The notes below the pieces were generated by a model. That model was given only the letters and a program-made list of their open reading frames with translations. It was not told the origin of the DNA and searched no databases. A stretch of DNA of 64,000 nt from Actinomadura sp. NBRC 104425 (GTDB lineage: Bacteria > Actinomycetota > Actinomycetes > Streptosporangiales > Streptosporangiaceae). This document shows, piece after piece, positions 36,963 to 46,019 of this stretch (position 1 is the stretch's first letter; the number at the start of each line of letters is the position of its first letter). The stretch covers positions 310,001 through 374,000 of the forward strand of contig NZ_BSTN01000003.1 in the NCBI RefSeq assembly GCF_030269545.1, written 5' to 3'. The translations under genes and the position numbers were made by a program.

Positions 36963-38266
36963 GCGACCAGCCGCAGTTCACCGTCAAGGTCGACCAGAAC
37001 AAGTACCTGCCCGTGGGCGGCCGCGAGGTCCACGCGATCGTGTCGGTCGAGTCGTCCGGCGGAGCCCGCGCGGGCGGCGCGGCGGCCGAGGCCGCCGAGG
37101 TCATCATCATCGACACCTCGGGCTCGATGTCCTATCCCGACAGCAAGCTGCAGGCCGCGATCGAGGCCGCGCAGGTGGCGGTCGACACGCTGCGCGACGG
37201 CGTCCACTTCGCCGTGATCGCCGGGTCCAACGACGCCAAGCTGGTCTATCCGGGCGGACCGCCGCTGGTGCGGGCCGACGCGGCCACCCGCAGGAAGGCC
37301 AGGGTGGCGCTGGCGCGGCTGCAGGCGGGCGGCGGCACCGCGATCGGCTCGTGGCTGCGGCTGGCCGACGAGCTGTTCGACGCCCACCAGGACGGCATCC
37401 GGCACGCCATCCTGCTCACCGACGGCATGAACCAGCACGAGACGCCCGACCAGCTCGACGCGGTGCTGCAGCGCTGCTCGGGCCGGTTCGTGTGCGACTG
37501 CCGGGGCGTGGGCACCAACTGGGAGGTCGCCGAGCTGCGCAAGATCGCCTCCGCGCTGCTCGGCAGCGTGGACATCGTCGCCGACCCCGCCGACCTGGTG
37601 GCCGACTTCCAGGCCATGACCGAGGCGGCGATGGGCAAGGCCGTCGCCGACGTGATGCTGCGCGTGTGGACGCCGAAGACCGCCGCGGTGAAGTTCGTCA
37701 AGCAGGTCATGCCGTCGGTGGAGGACCTGACCGGGCGGCGCGTCGAGGCGGCGCCGCAGGCCGGGGACTACCCGATCGGGGCGTGGGGCGCCGAGAGCCG
37801 CGACTACCACGTGTGCGTGGAGGTGCCGCCCGCGGCGGTGGGCACCGAGCTGCGCGCCGCCTGGATCAAGCTGGTGCTGCCGGGCACGGCCGACCGCGCC
37901 GAGCAGGTGCTGGCGACCGGCAACGTGCTGGCGCAGTGGACCGACGACGAGGCGCAGTCCACCAAGATCAACCCGCGGGTGGCGCACTACACCGGGCAGG
38001 CCGAGCTGGCGCAGGCCATCCAGGAGGGGCTGGCGGCGCGCGAGGCCGGCGACCTGGACACCGCCACCGCGCGGCTGGCCCGCGCGGTGCGGCTGGCCGA
38101 CGAGGCGGGCAACGACGCGATCACGTCCATGCTGCGCAAGGTGGTGGACGTGGTGGACCCGGCCACCGGGACGGTCCGGCTGCGCAAGAACGTCGACAAG
38201 GCCGACGTGATGTCGCTGGACACCCGGTCGACCAAGACCGTCCGTACGCGCAGGGGCGAGGGCTGA
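36959..38266 (+). CDS. VWA-domain protein
   Basis: 435 residues from ATG 36959, overlapping the phosphatase stop. The VWA domain has a complete MIDAS: Asp52, Ser54, Ser56 (DTSGSMS), Thr in GGTAIGSWL and Asp in LLTDGMN. It is expected to bind a protein ligand through Mg. C-terminal to it are a beta-rich region (residues 230-345) and an alpha-helical stretch (350-400, ALAAREAGDLDTATARLARAVRLAD) of TPR-like composition. Zinc ribbons are absent, unlike in its neighbours. It may hold the kinase, phosphatase and FHA protein together. Confidence 0.88.
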   Translation: MSDQPQFTVKVDQNKYLPVGGREVHAIVSVESSGGARAGGAAAEAAEVIIIDTSGSMSYPDSKLQAAIEAAQVAVDTLRDGVHFAVIAGSNDAKLVYPGGPPLVRADAATRRKARVALARLQAGGGTAIGSWLRLADELFDAHQDGIRHAILLTDGMNQHETPDQLDAVLQRCSGRFVCDCRGVGTNWEVAELRKIASALLGSVDIVADPADLVADFQAMTEAAMGKAVADVMLRVWTPKTAAVKFVKQVMPSVEDLTGRRVEAAPQAGDYPIGAWGAESRDYHVCVEVPPAAVGTELRAAWIKLVLPGTADRAEQVLATGNVLAQWTDDEAQSTKINPRVAHYTGQAELAQAIQEGLAAREAGDLDTATARLARAVRLADEAGNDAITSMLRKVVDVVDPATGTVRLRKNVDKADVMSLDTRSTKTVRTRRGEG

Positions 38267-38268
38267 GC

Positions 38269-39060
38269 ATGGCGATCTGTCCGTCCGGGCACAGTTCCGG
38301 TACCGACGACTACTGCGACGTGTGCGGTCAGCGCATCGGCGGCGACGCCTCCCCCGCGTCCACGCCCTCCGAGGCCGCCCCGGCGGCGGGGCAGCCCGCA
38401 GGGGGCAAGGGCGTGCCCTGCCCGGACTGCGGGACGCCGTCCACCGACCGCTTCTGCGAGGAGTGCGGCTACGACTTCGCGACGGGAGGCGGCAGGCCGA
38501 CCCCCTCGGGTCCGCCGCAACCACTCCCCCCGCCGCAGCCGGCCCCGCCGCAGCCGACCCCGCCCGCGGAGCCCTCCCCCGCCCCGGCCCCGGCTGCCGA
38601 GCCCTCCCCTGCCCCGGCCGCAGCCGCCGAGCCCGCACCCCAGGAGGCGGAGTGGGTGGCCATCGTGAACGCCGACCGCGAGTACTACGACACCGTCATC
38701 GCCGGAGGCGGACCCGACAGCAAGGACATCCCGTTCCCGCCCTACTGCCCCGAACGGCGGATCCCCCTGACCGGCAAGCAGATCCGCATCGGCAGGCGCA
38801 GCGTGTCCCGGGGGACGAACCCCGAGATCGACCTGCAGGAGCCCCCGGCCGACCCCGGCGTCTCCCACGTGCATGCGGTGCTACTGGCCAAGCCGGACGG
38901 CACCTGGACCCTGGTCGACCCCGGCTCCACCAACCGCACGTGCCTCAACGGCGCGACCGAACCGATCCCCCTGAACGTCGAGGTGCCCGTCGGCGACGGC
39001 GACCGCATCCACGTGGGCGCGTGGACGACCATCACGCTCAGCAAGGGCGGCAAGGCATGA
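38269..39060 (+). CDS. FHA-domain protein with two zinc ribbons
   Basis: 263 residues, starting 2 nt after the VWA stop. Ribbon 1 uses Cys4/Cys16/Cys19 with His8, ribbon 2 Cys51/54/63/66; a Pro/Ala-rich linker (about 75-125) follows. The C-terminal FHA domain shows IRIGRRS, a conserved Ser-His in VSHVHAVL and the STNRT...LNG strand that binds phosphothreonine. It should read phosphothreonine made by the kinase of this operon. It is not GarA-like outside the FHA domain. Confidence 0.88.
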   Translation: MAICPSGHSSGTDDYCDVCGQRIGGDASPASTPSEAAPAAGQPAGGKGVPCPDCGTPSTDRFCEECGYDFATGGGRPTPSGPPQPLPPPQPAPPQPTPPAEPSPAPAPAAEPSPAPAAAAEPAPQEAEWVAIVNADREYYDTVIAGGGPDSKDIPFPPYCPERRIPLTGKQIRIGRRSVSRGTNPEIDLQEPPADPGVSHVHAVLLAKPDGTWTLVDPGSTNRTCLNGATEPIPLNVEVPVGDGDRIHVGAWTTITLSKGGKA

Positions 39061-40550
39061 CGGCCGTGGCGCGTCCCCCCGGCGGGGGGCCGGCGCCGGG
39101 CGGGGCGCGGCCCCCGAGCGCGCGCGTGCCCGCCCCACCGGGACGGCACACGCCGCCTCCCCGGTCGCTGCCGCTGCTGCCCCGCACGGTCGCGGGCCGG
39201 GTGCGGGCGCTGACGGCCCTGGTCATCCTGGCGCTCGTCGCGCTGCTGGCGTCCACGTGGTGGGCCGTCGGGGCGGCCCGCGACGGCGTCCGCGTCATCG
39301 GCCACGACGCGGGTCCGCAGGTCGTCGCCACCGGCGACCTGTACTTCCACCTCACCGACATGGACGCGCACCTGGCCAACGCGCTGCTCATCGGCAACTC
39401 GCGCAACCTGGGCATGCGCCGCGACCAGCTGCTCGCCCGGTACGAGCAGAGCCGCGCCGAAGCGGGCGCCGCGCTGCTGCAGGCGTCCCGGCTCGCCGAC
39501 GGCCCCACCGAGCGGGAGACGGCCCGCGACCTGCTCGACGCCCTCGGCCGCTACGAACGCTACGCCGGCCAGGCGCTGCTGCTGGACGAGCAGGCCGACC
39601 ACGCCGCCGGGCCCCCGCCGCAGCGCGTCCTGGACGCCTACCGGCAGGCCACCGACCTGATGAAGCTGGACCTGCTGCCGAAGGCCTACAACCTGACCCT
39701 CGACAACGGCACCCTGGTCCGGCACACCTACGAGTCCGAGCGGTCGGCGGTGCTGGTCGGCCGCACGCTGGTGGTCGTCATCGGCGTGCTGCTGCTGGCG
39801 CTGCTACTCGCCCTCAACCACTACCTGTACGTGCGGTTCCGGCGCGTGCTCAACCCGGGCGTCGCGCTGGCGACCCTGGCGGCGCTCGTGCTCGTGGTGA
39901 TGAGCACGTCCATGCTGTCGTCCCAGGCCGGGCACCTGCGCGACGCCAAACGCGACGGGTTCGACCCCATCCTCGCGCTGTCGCGCACCCGCGCCATCAG
40001 CAACAGCGCCAACGCCGACCAGACCCGCTTCCTCCTGGACCCCGACCGCGCCGACACCTACACGCAGACCTATCTCAGCAAGTCGCAGTCGATCCTGTAC
40101 CTGCAGGCCGACAGCCTTCCCCAGTACACCGAGGCCGTGGAGTCCCAGGGCCGCTCCCGGCAGCGGGCGCGCTTTCTGGGCTTCCTCGGGGACGAGGCCG
40201 CACGCGACCTGACCGGCGGGCAGGCGCAGGCGTTCCAGAAGGTGCTGGACGACTTCCGCACCTTCCAGCTCGCCGACCGCCGCATCCGCGACCTGGCCGC
40301 CGCCGGCCGCACCGACGAGGCGGTCCGCGCGCGGCTGGGCACCGGCCCCGATACCGGCATCCGGCTGTTCGCCCAGTACGATGCGTCCCTCAATGCGCTC
40401 GCCGGCCTGCACCGCCGCGACTTCGACGACGCGGTGCGGGCCGGCGACGAGGGCACCGACGGCTGGGACGCGGTGCTCCCCGTGTCGGGGCTGGTCATCC
40501 TCGTCCTGGTGGCGGCCGGCGTGCGCCCGCGCCTGGCGGAGTACCGGTGA
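39057..40550 (+). CDS. GlnX-like four-helix membrane protein
   Basis: 497 residues from ATG 39057, overlapping the FHA stop. After a Pro-rich tail, TM1 is at about 50-72. An extracellular segment of about 160 residues leads to TM2 (232-258) and TM3 (266-286), and a second outside segment to TM4 (474-490). This organisation, with the motif SNSANADQTRFLLDP, matches GlnX (Rv0412c type), the proposed transmembrane relay that pairs with the lipoprotein GlnH and with PknG in mycobacteria. It is the last gene of the operon. No GlnH-like gene is adjacent. Confidence 0.75.
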   Translation: MTAVARPPGGGPAPGGARPPSARVPAPPGRHTPPPRSLPLLPRTVAGRVRALTALVILALVALLASTWWAVGAARDGVRVIGHDAGPQVVATGDLYFHLTDMDAHLANALLIGNSRNLGMRRDQLLARYEQSRAEAGAALLQASRLADGPTERETARDLLDALGRYERYAGQALLLDEQADHAAGPPPQRVLDAYRQATDLMKLDLLPKAYNLTLDNGTLVRHTYESERSAVLVGRTLVVVIGVLLLALLLALNHYLYVRFRRVLNPGVALATLAALVLVVMSTSMLSSQAGHLRDAKRDGFDPILALSRTRAISNSANADQTRFLLDPDRADTYTQTYLSKSQSILYLQADSLPQYTEAVESQGRSRQRARFLGFLGDEAARDLTGGQAQAFQKVLDDFRTFQLADRRIRDLAAAGRTDEAVRARLGTGPDTGIRLFAQYDASLNALAGLHRRDFDDAVRAGDEGTDGWDAVLPVSGLVILVLVAAGVRPRLAEYR

Positions 40551-40678
40551 ACGGACCCGGCTTGCAGATCGGCCTGCGGAAGACACGCTCCAGCGCCCGT
40601 TCCGGCGCTGTACGCCGCCGTGCCCGGCGCGCCGACGCAAGCCGGTCGCAGGTGCCTTTCGGTCAGGAAGATAAGTCG

Positions 40679-40688
40679 CTTACGTAAG
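40679..40688. promoter_or_regulatory. Palindrome CTTACGTAAG upstream of the coiled-coil gene
   Basis: A perfect 10-bp palindrome 84 bp before TTG 40772, in A/T-richer DNA (TTACGGCCTCGTAGGTTATGG follows). A small stem (CAGCGCC/GGCGCTG, 40591-40610) that could end the signalling operon lies to its left. The 220-bp gap after the signalling operon suggests a new promoter for the next gene. Confidence 0.35.
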
Positions 40689-40771
40689 TGCCCGTCCTGT
40701 TACGGCCTCGTAGGTTATGGTCGCGATCACAACACGATGAGAGAACCGCCGCCGCGTCCGGAGGAGTCCCA

Positions 40772-41986
40772 TTGACGACGGTGATCCTGGTGGTGCTGTG
40801 CGTCGTCGTGGGGGCGCTGGAGCTGTACGCGGGCCGGCAGAGCAAGCACCAGGCCGCCGCGTTCGTGCGTCGCGTCGACGAGCTGAACGAGCATGTCACC
40901 AAGCAGAACAGCGTGCTGGTGACGGTGGGCGAGCAGCTCTCCGCCGAGCTGTCGCGGGTCAAGCGGGACGTGCTGCCCGCGCTCGACTCTCGGCTGCGCG
41001 ACAACACCAGCCAGGTCGAGGAGCTGGCCGCGCTGGTGCACCGGGCCGACGAGTACCTGCGCACGCAGGCGGGCCGGCTGCACGAGCTGGAGCAGCAGCG
41101 GGTCACGCTCGCCGCGCTGCGCCGCAAGCTGGCGGAGGTGGAGACGTCGGTGCGCGCGGTCGCCGAGGCCGGCGCCCGCACCGGCGAGCGCGGCGCGGGC
41201 GGCGCCGACGTGGAGGCGGCGCTGGCGCGGCTGGCCGAGCTGGAGCGCGACGGCGCGCAGATGCTCGAGCTGCAGCGCGCCCTCACCCGCACGCTGGAGG
41301 ACGTGGAGGACGTCGTCGCCGAACTGCTGGCGTTCACCGAGAGCGAGCTGGACGAGGCCGTGACAGCCACGCTGGAGGCCCGCCCCCGCGGCGGGCGCGA
41401 CGGGGCGTCGGTCAACGTGGTCGGGCGGCTGTGGACGCGTGACGGCCGGCTGGAGGACATCCTCGCCGAGGTGTACGAGCGGTGCCTGCAGGCCAACGGC
41501 CTGCGGATCCGGTTCCGCACCACCGAGAAGGCCGGCGGCCTGCCGGCCGACGACGCGCCGGAACGCCGCCGCTACTTTTTGGCCGGGCAGCGCCCCGAGA
41601 ACCTCGGCAGCGTGTTCACCGCCCTGCTCATCTCCACGGGCGCCGACCTCCCATCGGGCGGCGGCCCGCGCTCCCTGGCGCGCGGACGCCCCGGCGAACG
41701 CGTCCTGCCGCCCGGCATCACCCCCGACCCTCCCCCCGAGGACGAGGCCGCGCTCAAGGCGCTGCTGCGCGCGCTCTACGAGAGCAGCGGCGCCGTGGCG
41801 CAGATCGGCCCGCTGCTGGCGGTGCGCAGCCGCGACGAGTTCCTGTGCGCCGTGCTCACCCCGCCGCAGTCGCTGGAGCTGGAGAGCGACGGGGTGTTCT
41901 GGGACGCGGCCGCCGCCGCCGTGCGGCTGCGGCGCCTGCCCTCCCACCAGCTGTGGGACCTCAGCCTGTGGGCCGCGGGGTCGTGA
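40772..41986 (+). CDS. Membrane-anchored coiled-coil protein, unknown
   Basis: 404 residues. TTG 40772 is chosen because GGAGGAG lies five bases before it and no ATG fits. Residues 3-20 are a hydrophobic anchor (TVILVVLCVVVGALELY). A long coiled coil (about 25-190, many Glu/Lys/Leu heptads) follows, then a globular C-terminal half (RPENLGSVFTALLIST, LALLYESSGAVAQIGPLLAV-like helices). No family is recognised. It is the only gene downstream of the signalling operon on the plus strand; a relation is possible but unproven. Confidence 0.7.
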   Translation: MTTVILVVLCVVVGALELYAGRQSKHQAAAFVRRVDELNEHVTKQNSVLVTVGEQLSAELSRVKRDVLPALDSRLRDNTSQVEELAALVHRADEYLRTQAGRLHELEQQRVTLAALRRKLAEVETSVRAVAEAGARTGERGAGGADVEAALARLAELERDGAQMLELQRALTRTLEDVEDVVAELLAFTESELDEAVTATLEARPRGGRDGASVNVVGRLWTRDGRLEDILAEVYERCLQANGLRIRFRTTEKAGGLPADDAPERRRYFLAGQRPENLGSVFTALLISTGADLPSGGGPRSLARGRPGERVLPPGITPDPPPEDEAALKALLRALYESSGAVAQIGPLLAVRSRDEFLCAVLTPPQSLELESDGVFWDAAAAAVRLRRLPSHQLWDLSLWAAGS

Positions 41987-42575
41987 CGGCCGGGCCGAGG
42001 CCGTAGGCGCGCACGGTGCGGTTGGACGCGCGCAGCCGCACGAACAGCGGGCACGCGGCCCGCCCCGTCACCGGGTCCGCCTCCGCGCACAGCCCCACAC
42101 CCGCCGCGCGGTCCAGGAGGACCACGTTGTGCACGGCCCGCGCGGCGCGCACCGCGTAGGGCACCGAGCCCGCGTCGGCGGCGTCGTACAGTTCCTCGAA
42201 GGTGAGGCGGCGCGCGTACCGCACCAGCCCGGCCGCGTCCACGACCCGGGTGCCGATCGCCGCCGACGGCCCCGCGATCACGATGCCGAAGCTGGGGTCC
42301 TGCCGCCCGCGCACGTAGATCTCGCGGTCGGGTTCCAGGCCGCGCGCCCGGTCCGCCAGGTACAGGCCGAAGCCGGCGGCGCCGTCGACGTACCCCGGCG
42401 GCCCGAACCCGGACGCGCCGTCGCGGACGCCCGTCACCCCCTGCGGCGCCCGCCAGCCCGGCAGGAACACGCCCAGGCCGCGCAGCAGCAGCCGCCACAC
42501 CGGCCGCCCCGTCACGTCCGCACCGAGTCGATGCCCCCGGGACGAGCCGGGAGGGGACTCCTCAGGGGTGACCAT
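41961..42575 (-). CDS. Hypothetical protein, unrecognised
   Basis: 204 residues from ATG 42575, or possibly GTG about 57 bp later. Third-position G/C is high, so it is coding. Repeated Gly/Ala/Val, a motif EIYVRGRQDPSFGIVIAG and a short AVRAARAVHNVVLL helix are visible; no domain is identified. Its last 26 bp overlap the end of the convergent coiled-coil gene. It lies directly before the thiamine-diphosphate enzyme gene on the opposite side of the stop region. Confidence 0.55.
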   Translation of the reverse strand: MVTPEESPPGSSRGHRLGADVTGRPVWRLLLRGLGVFLPGWRAPQGVTGVRDGASGFGPPGYVDGAAGFGLYLADRARGLEPDREIYVRGRQDPSFGIVIAGPSAAIGTRVVDAAGLVRYARRLTFEELYDAADAGSVPYAVRAARAVHNVVLLDRAAGVGLCAEADPVTGRAACPLFVRLRASNRTVRAYGLGPAVTTPRPTG

Positions 42576-42618
42576 GATCCCATCTTCCGGACGCGTCCGC
42601 CGATGGGCAAGAAGGCCG

Positions 42619-44409
42619 CTAGCTCCCCCGGCGCGGAAGGGCCTCCCGCAGCTTGGCCCGCACCCCCTCGCCGACGATCCCCCAGGCGTCCGGGTCGCCC
42701 TTCAGCAGCGCCTGCATCGTGTTCTTCACCTGGTCGAACTCGACGTGCGGCGGGATGGGCGGCAGGTCGGCGCTGCACCGCACGTCCAGCACCACCGGGC
42801 GGTCGGAGCCGAGCGCCTGGTCCCACGCCGAGCCGAGCAGCCCGGGCTTGTCGACCTCGATGCCCTCCAGGTCCAGCGAGCGCGCGAAGCCCGCGTACGA
42901 CACGTCCGGCAGGTCCTGGGTCTGCGGGACGCGCGGCGAGCCGCCCATCGCGCGCAGCTCCCAGGTGACCTGGTTGAGGTCGTTGTTGTGCAGCACCGCC
43001 ACGATCAGCCGCGGGTCCGGCCAGCTCCGCCAGTACCGGCACGCGGTGATCAGCTCGGCCATCCCGTTCATCTGCATCGCCCCGTCGCCGGTCAGCGCGA
43101 TCGCGGGCCGGTCCGGGTGGGCGAACTTGGCGCCGATCGCGTACGGAACGGCCGGGCCCATGCTGGCCAGCGTCCCCGACAGCGACCCGCGCATCCGGCC
43201 GCGGAACCGCAGCAGCCGCGCGTACCAGTTGGCGACCGACCCCGAGTCGCAGGTGACGATCGCGTCGTCGGGCAGCCGGGACGACAGCTCGTGGCAGATC
43301 AGCATCGGGTTGACCGGGTCGGCGGGCATCTTCGCCTGCGCTTCCATCGCCTGCCACCAGCGCTGCACGTTGCGCTCGATGGTGCGGCGCCAGGCGCCGT
43401 GCTCCTTGCGGCGCAGCCGCGGCAGCAGCGCCCGCAGCGTGGCCGCGGCGTCCCCGACCAGGTTGACCTCGGTGGGGTAGCGCATCCCGATCATGTGCCC
43501 GGCGATGTCGATCTGCACGGCGCGGGCGCCGCCGTACTCGGGCAGGAACTGGCTGTAGGGGAAGCTGGACCCGACGATCACCAGGGTGTCGCAGTCGCGC
43601 ATCATCTCGTAGCTGGGCCGGGTGCCCAGCAGCCCGATCGCGCCGGTGACGAAGGCCGGCTCGTCGGAGACGACGTCCTTGCCGAGCAGCGCCTTGGCGA
43701 TGCCGCCGCCGGTCACCTCGGCCAGCTCCAGCACCTCGGCGGCGGCCGACCGGGCGCCCTGGCCGACCAGGATCGCCACCTTCTCCCCCGCGTTGACCAC
43801 CTCGGCGGCGCGGGCGATCTCGGCCTCGGGCGGGCGCGTCTCGGGCGCCGCGTACCCCGGTGCGCTGGAGGGCACCTGCCGGAAGGCGTGCGCCGGCGCC
43901 TCGTACTCGGCCTCCTGCAGGTCGGCCGGGATGATCACACAGGTGGGGGCGCGCCGGTCCAGGGCGGTGCGCAGGGCCCGGTCCAGCACGTTCGGCAGCT
44001 GCTCGGGGACGGCGACCGTGTGCACGTAGTCGGACGCCACGTCCTTGAACAGCACCTGCAGATCGACCTCCTGCATGTAGCTGCCGCCCATGGCGCTGCG
44101 GGCCACCTGCCCGACGATCGCCACCACCGGAACGTGGTCGAGCTTGGCGTCGTACAGCCCGTTCAGCAGGTGGATCGCGCCCGGCCCGCTGGTGGCCATG
44201 CACACGCCGACGCCGCCGCCGAACTTGGCGTAGCCGACCGCCTCGAACGCGCCCATCTCCTCGTGCCGCGGCTGCACCACCTTGGGCGCCCCCGCCCGGC
44301 CGAGCGCCGCGACCAGGCCGTTGATGCCGTCGCCCGGATAGCAGAAGACGTGTTCGACGCCCCAGTCGCGCAGCCTTTTGAGTACGTAGTCGGCCACCAT
44401 CTCGGCCAT
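42619..44409 (-). CDS. Thiamine-diphosphate enzyme (PoxB/acetolactate synthase-like)
   Basis: 596 residues. All three domains are present: the pyrimidine-binding domain with catalytic Glu50 (QPRHEEMGAFEA), the central domain (ILVGQGARSAA), and the diphosphate domain with GDGAMQMNGMAE and the NND of LHNNDLNQ. The sequence is closest in pattern to pyruvate oxidase/quinone-dependent pyruvate dehydrogenases and to generic TPP-requiring proteins in actinomycetes. It would decarboxylate a 2-keto acid. No acetolactate synthase small subunit is nearby, so a branched-chain role is less likely. Confidence 0.85.
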   Translation of the reverse strand: MAEMVADYVLKRLRDWGVEHVFCYPGDGINGLVAALGRAGAPKVVQPRHEEMGAFEAVGYAKFGGGVGVCMATSGPGAIHLLNGLYDAKLDHVPVVAIVGQVARSAMGGSYMQEVDLQVLFKDVASDYVHTVAVPEQLPNVLDRALRTALDRRAPTCVIIPADLQEAEYEAPAHAFRQVPSSAPGYAAPETRPPEAEIARAAEVVNAGEKVAILVGQGARSAAAEVLELAEVTGGGIAKALLGKDVVSDEPAFVTGAIGLLGTRPSYEMMRDCDTLVIVGSSFPYSQFLPEYGGARAVQIDIAGHMIGMRYPTEVNLVGDAAATLRALLPRLRRKEHGAWRRTIERNVQRWWQAMEAQAKMPADPVNPMLICHELSSRLPDDAIVTCDSGSVANWYARLLRFRGRMRGSLSGTLASMGPAVPYAIGAKFAHPDRPAIALTGDGAMQMNGMAELITACRYWRSWPDPRLIVAVLHNNDLNQVTWELRAMGGSPRVPQTQDLPDVSYAGFARSLDLEGIEVDKPGLLGSAWDQALGSDRPVVLDVRCSADLPPIPPHVEFDQVKNTMQALLKGDPDAWGIVGEGVRAKLREALPRRGS

Positions 44410-44635
44410 GGCACTCCCCCCGTGACCACATCACCTCGGTCACAGGGGGCGTTTCCGATTTCGCGGGGCCATATCGACGGCGCACCCAACGTTGGCGGTA
44501 TGCGGACCCGTCCATGACGTGCGGCGACCGCGGCGCGGCGGTCGGCCCGGCGAGGAAAACCCGACGCGCGCGGCACTGCGGCGCGCGCGCCGCTTCGGCT
44601 ACCTTTGAAGCCCCTGATCATGACAAGGGTGCCGC

Positions 44636-45157
44636 ATGAACATCCAGGACATGATGGTCTTCCGCCACGAGGCCGGGTCGCGGACCGTGGGCCGGTACCT
44701 GATGTCCCACGAGGAGCGGGTGATCGCGGTGCGGGGGCATCCGGCCGTGCTGCTGCCCGCCCTGCTGGCGGTGGTGGGCGGGCTGATCGCCTGCGCGCTG
44801 GTCGCCGCCGTGACCGGGATCCTGTGGGTCTGGTGGCTGTGGCTGCCGACCCTGGGCTACCTGGTGTGGAAGGTCCTCGCGTGGTCGCTGCGGTATTTCC
44901 TGGTGACCGAGCACCGGCTCATGGTCATCAGCGGGGTGATCAACCGCGAGGTGGCGATGATGCCCCTGGCCAAGGTCGAGGACATCGCGCTGGAGCGGTC
45001 GGTGCTCGGCCGCATGCTGGGGTACGGGGAGTTCGTCATCGAGTCGGCCGGGGACAAGCAGGCGCTGCGCAACGTCCGCTTCATGCCCTACCCCGAGCAG
45101 CTGTACCTGGAGGTCTCCACGGAGGTGTTCGGCGCCGAGGACCCCTCCCCGGACTGA
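44636..45157 (+). CDS. Membrane protein with bacterial PH domain (bPH2/DUF304)
   Basis: 173 residues from ATG 44636. Two hydrophobic segments at about 38-62 and 63-80 are followed by the bPH domain (YFLVTEHRLMVISGVINREVAMMPLAKVEDI, LGYGEFVIESAGDKQALRNVRF). Proteins of this type are common in actinobacteria and of unknown function; they may bind lipid or protein at the membrane. Confidence 0.85.
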   Translation: MNIQDMMVFRHEAGSRTVGRYLMSHEERVIAVRGHPAVLLPALLAVVGGLIACALVAAVTGILWVWWLWLPTLGYLVWKVLAWSLRYFLVTEHRLMVISGVINREVAMMPLAKVEDIALERSVLGRMLGYGEFVIESAGDKQALRNVRFMPYPEQLYLEVSTEVFGAEDPSPD

Positions 45158-45161
45158 TCCG

Positions 45162-45194
45162 CGCGGCCCGCCGGGCCGTCGGCGGCGGGCCGCG
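45162..45194. terminator. Perfect 12-bp inverted repeat between convergent genes
   Basis: CGCGGCCCGCCG (45162-45173) pairs with 45183-45194 around a 9-nt loop. It is just past the bPH gene stop (45157) and just before the potC-like stop (45201). A bidirectional terminator is likely. Confidence 0.8.
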
Positions 45195-45200
45195 GGCAGG

Positions 45201-46019
45201 TCACCGGCGCAGGACGTTCCGCCGCGCGGAGACCACCGCCACCAGCACGCCGACCGCGAAGATCAGCGTTCCCATCACGTTGACCTGGGGCGGCATGCCG
45301 GTCCGGGTGGAGCCGTAGACCCACAGCGGGAAGGTGACGGTGGCGCCGCCGGTGAAGCCGGTGATGACGAAATCGTCGATGGACAGCACGAACGCCAGCA
45401 GCGCCCCCGACACCACGCCCGGCATGATCATCGGCAGGGTGACCAGCCGGAACCTCGTCCACGGCCCGGCCCCCAGGTCCTCGGCGGCCTCCTCGACGGC
45501 CGGGTCGAGCCCGGCCGCGCGGGCGCGCACCGTCACCGCCACGAACGCGATCGAGAACATCACGTGCGCCGCCAGGATCGTCGGATAGCCGCGTGGCAGG
45601 TTGAAGGTGACGCACATGGACAGCAGCGCGGCGCCCATCACGACCTCCGGGCAGCAGATCGCCATGAGCAGCACCAGGTTCGCCGCGCCCCGGCCGCGGA
45701 ACCGGTGGCGTCCCAGCGCCAGGCCCGCCGCCGTGCCGAGCACCGTGGTGACCGCCGTGCTGAGCAGCGCGATCGTCACCGAGTTGACCAGCGCGGTGGT
45801 CAGGTCCGGTTTGTCGAAAAGGTGCCGGTACCAGCGGAGCGTGAACCCCTCCCAGCGGTAGTTCTGCCTGCTGTGGGTGTCGTTGAACCCGAAAAGGATC
45901 ATCACCGCGATCGGCAGCAGCAGCCAGGCGATCAGCAGCACGGTGTAGACGTGCAGCAGGCGTCCCGAGGACGCGGCGCGGCGCCGGGCCCGGCGGCGCG
46001 GGACGAGGGTCGCGGTCAT
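45201..46019 (-). CDS. potC: Polyamine-type ABC transporter permease (PotC-like)
   Basis: 272 residues, last gene of the transporter operon. About six TM segments and the binding-protein-dependent permease EAA-type loop (EEAAEDLGAGPWTRFRLVTLP) are visible. It pairs with the upstream permease to form the channel. The start overlaps the preceding permease stop by 4 bp (ATGA). Confidence 0.88.
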   Translation of the reverse strand: MTATLVPRRRARRRAASSGRLLHVYTVLLIAWLLLPIAVMILFGFNDTHSRQNYRWEGFTLRWYRHLFDKPDLTTALVNSVTIALLSTAVTTVLGTAAGLALGRHRFRGRGAANLVLLMAICCPEVVMGAALLSMCVTFNLPRGYPTILAAHVMFSIAFVAVTVRARAAGLDPAVEEAAEDLGAGPWTRFRLVTLPMIMPGVVSGALLAFVLSIDDFVITGFTGGATVTFPLWVYGSTRTGMPPQVNVMGTLIFAVGVLVAVVSARRNVLRR

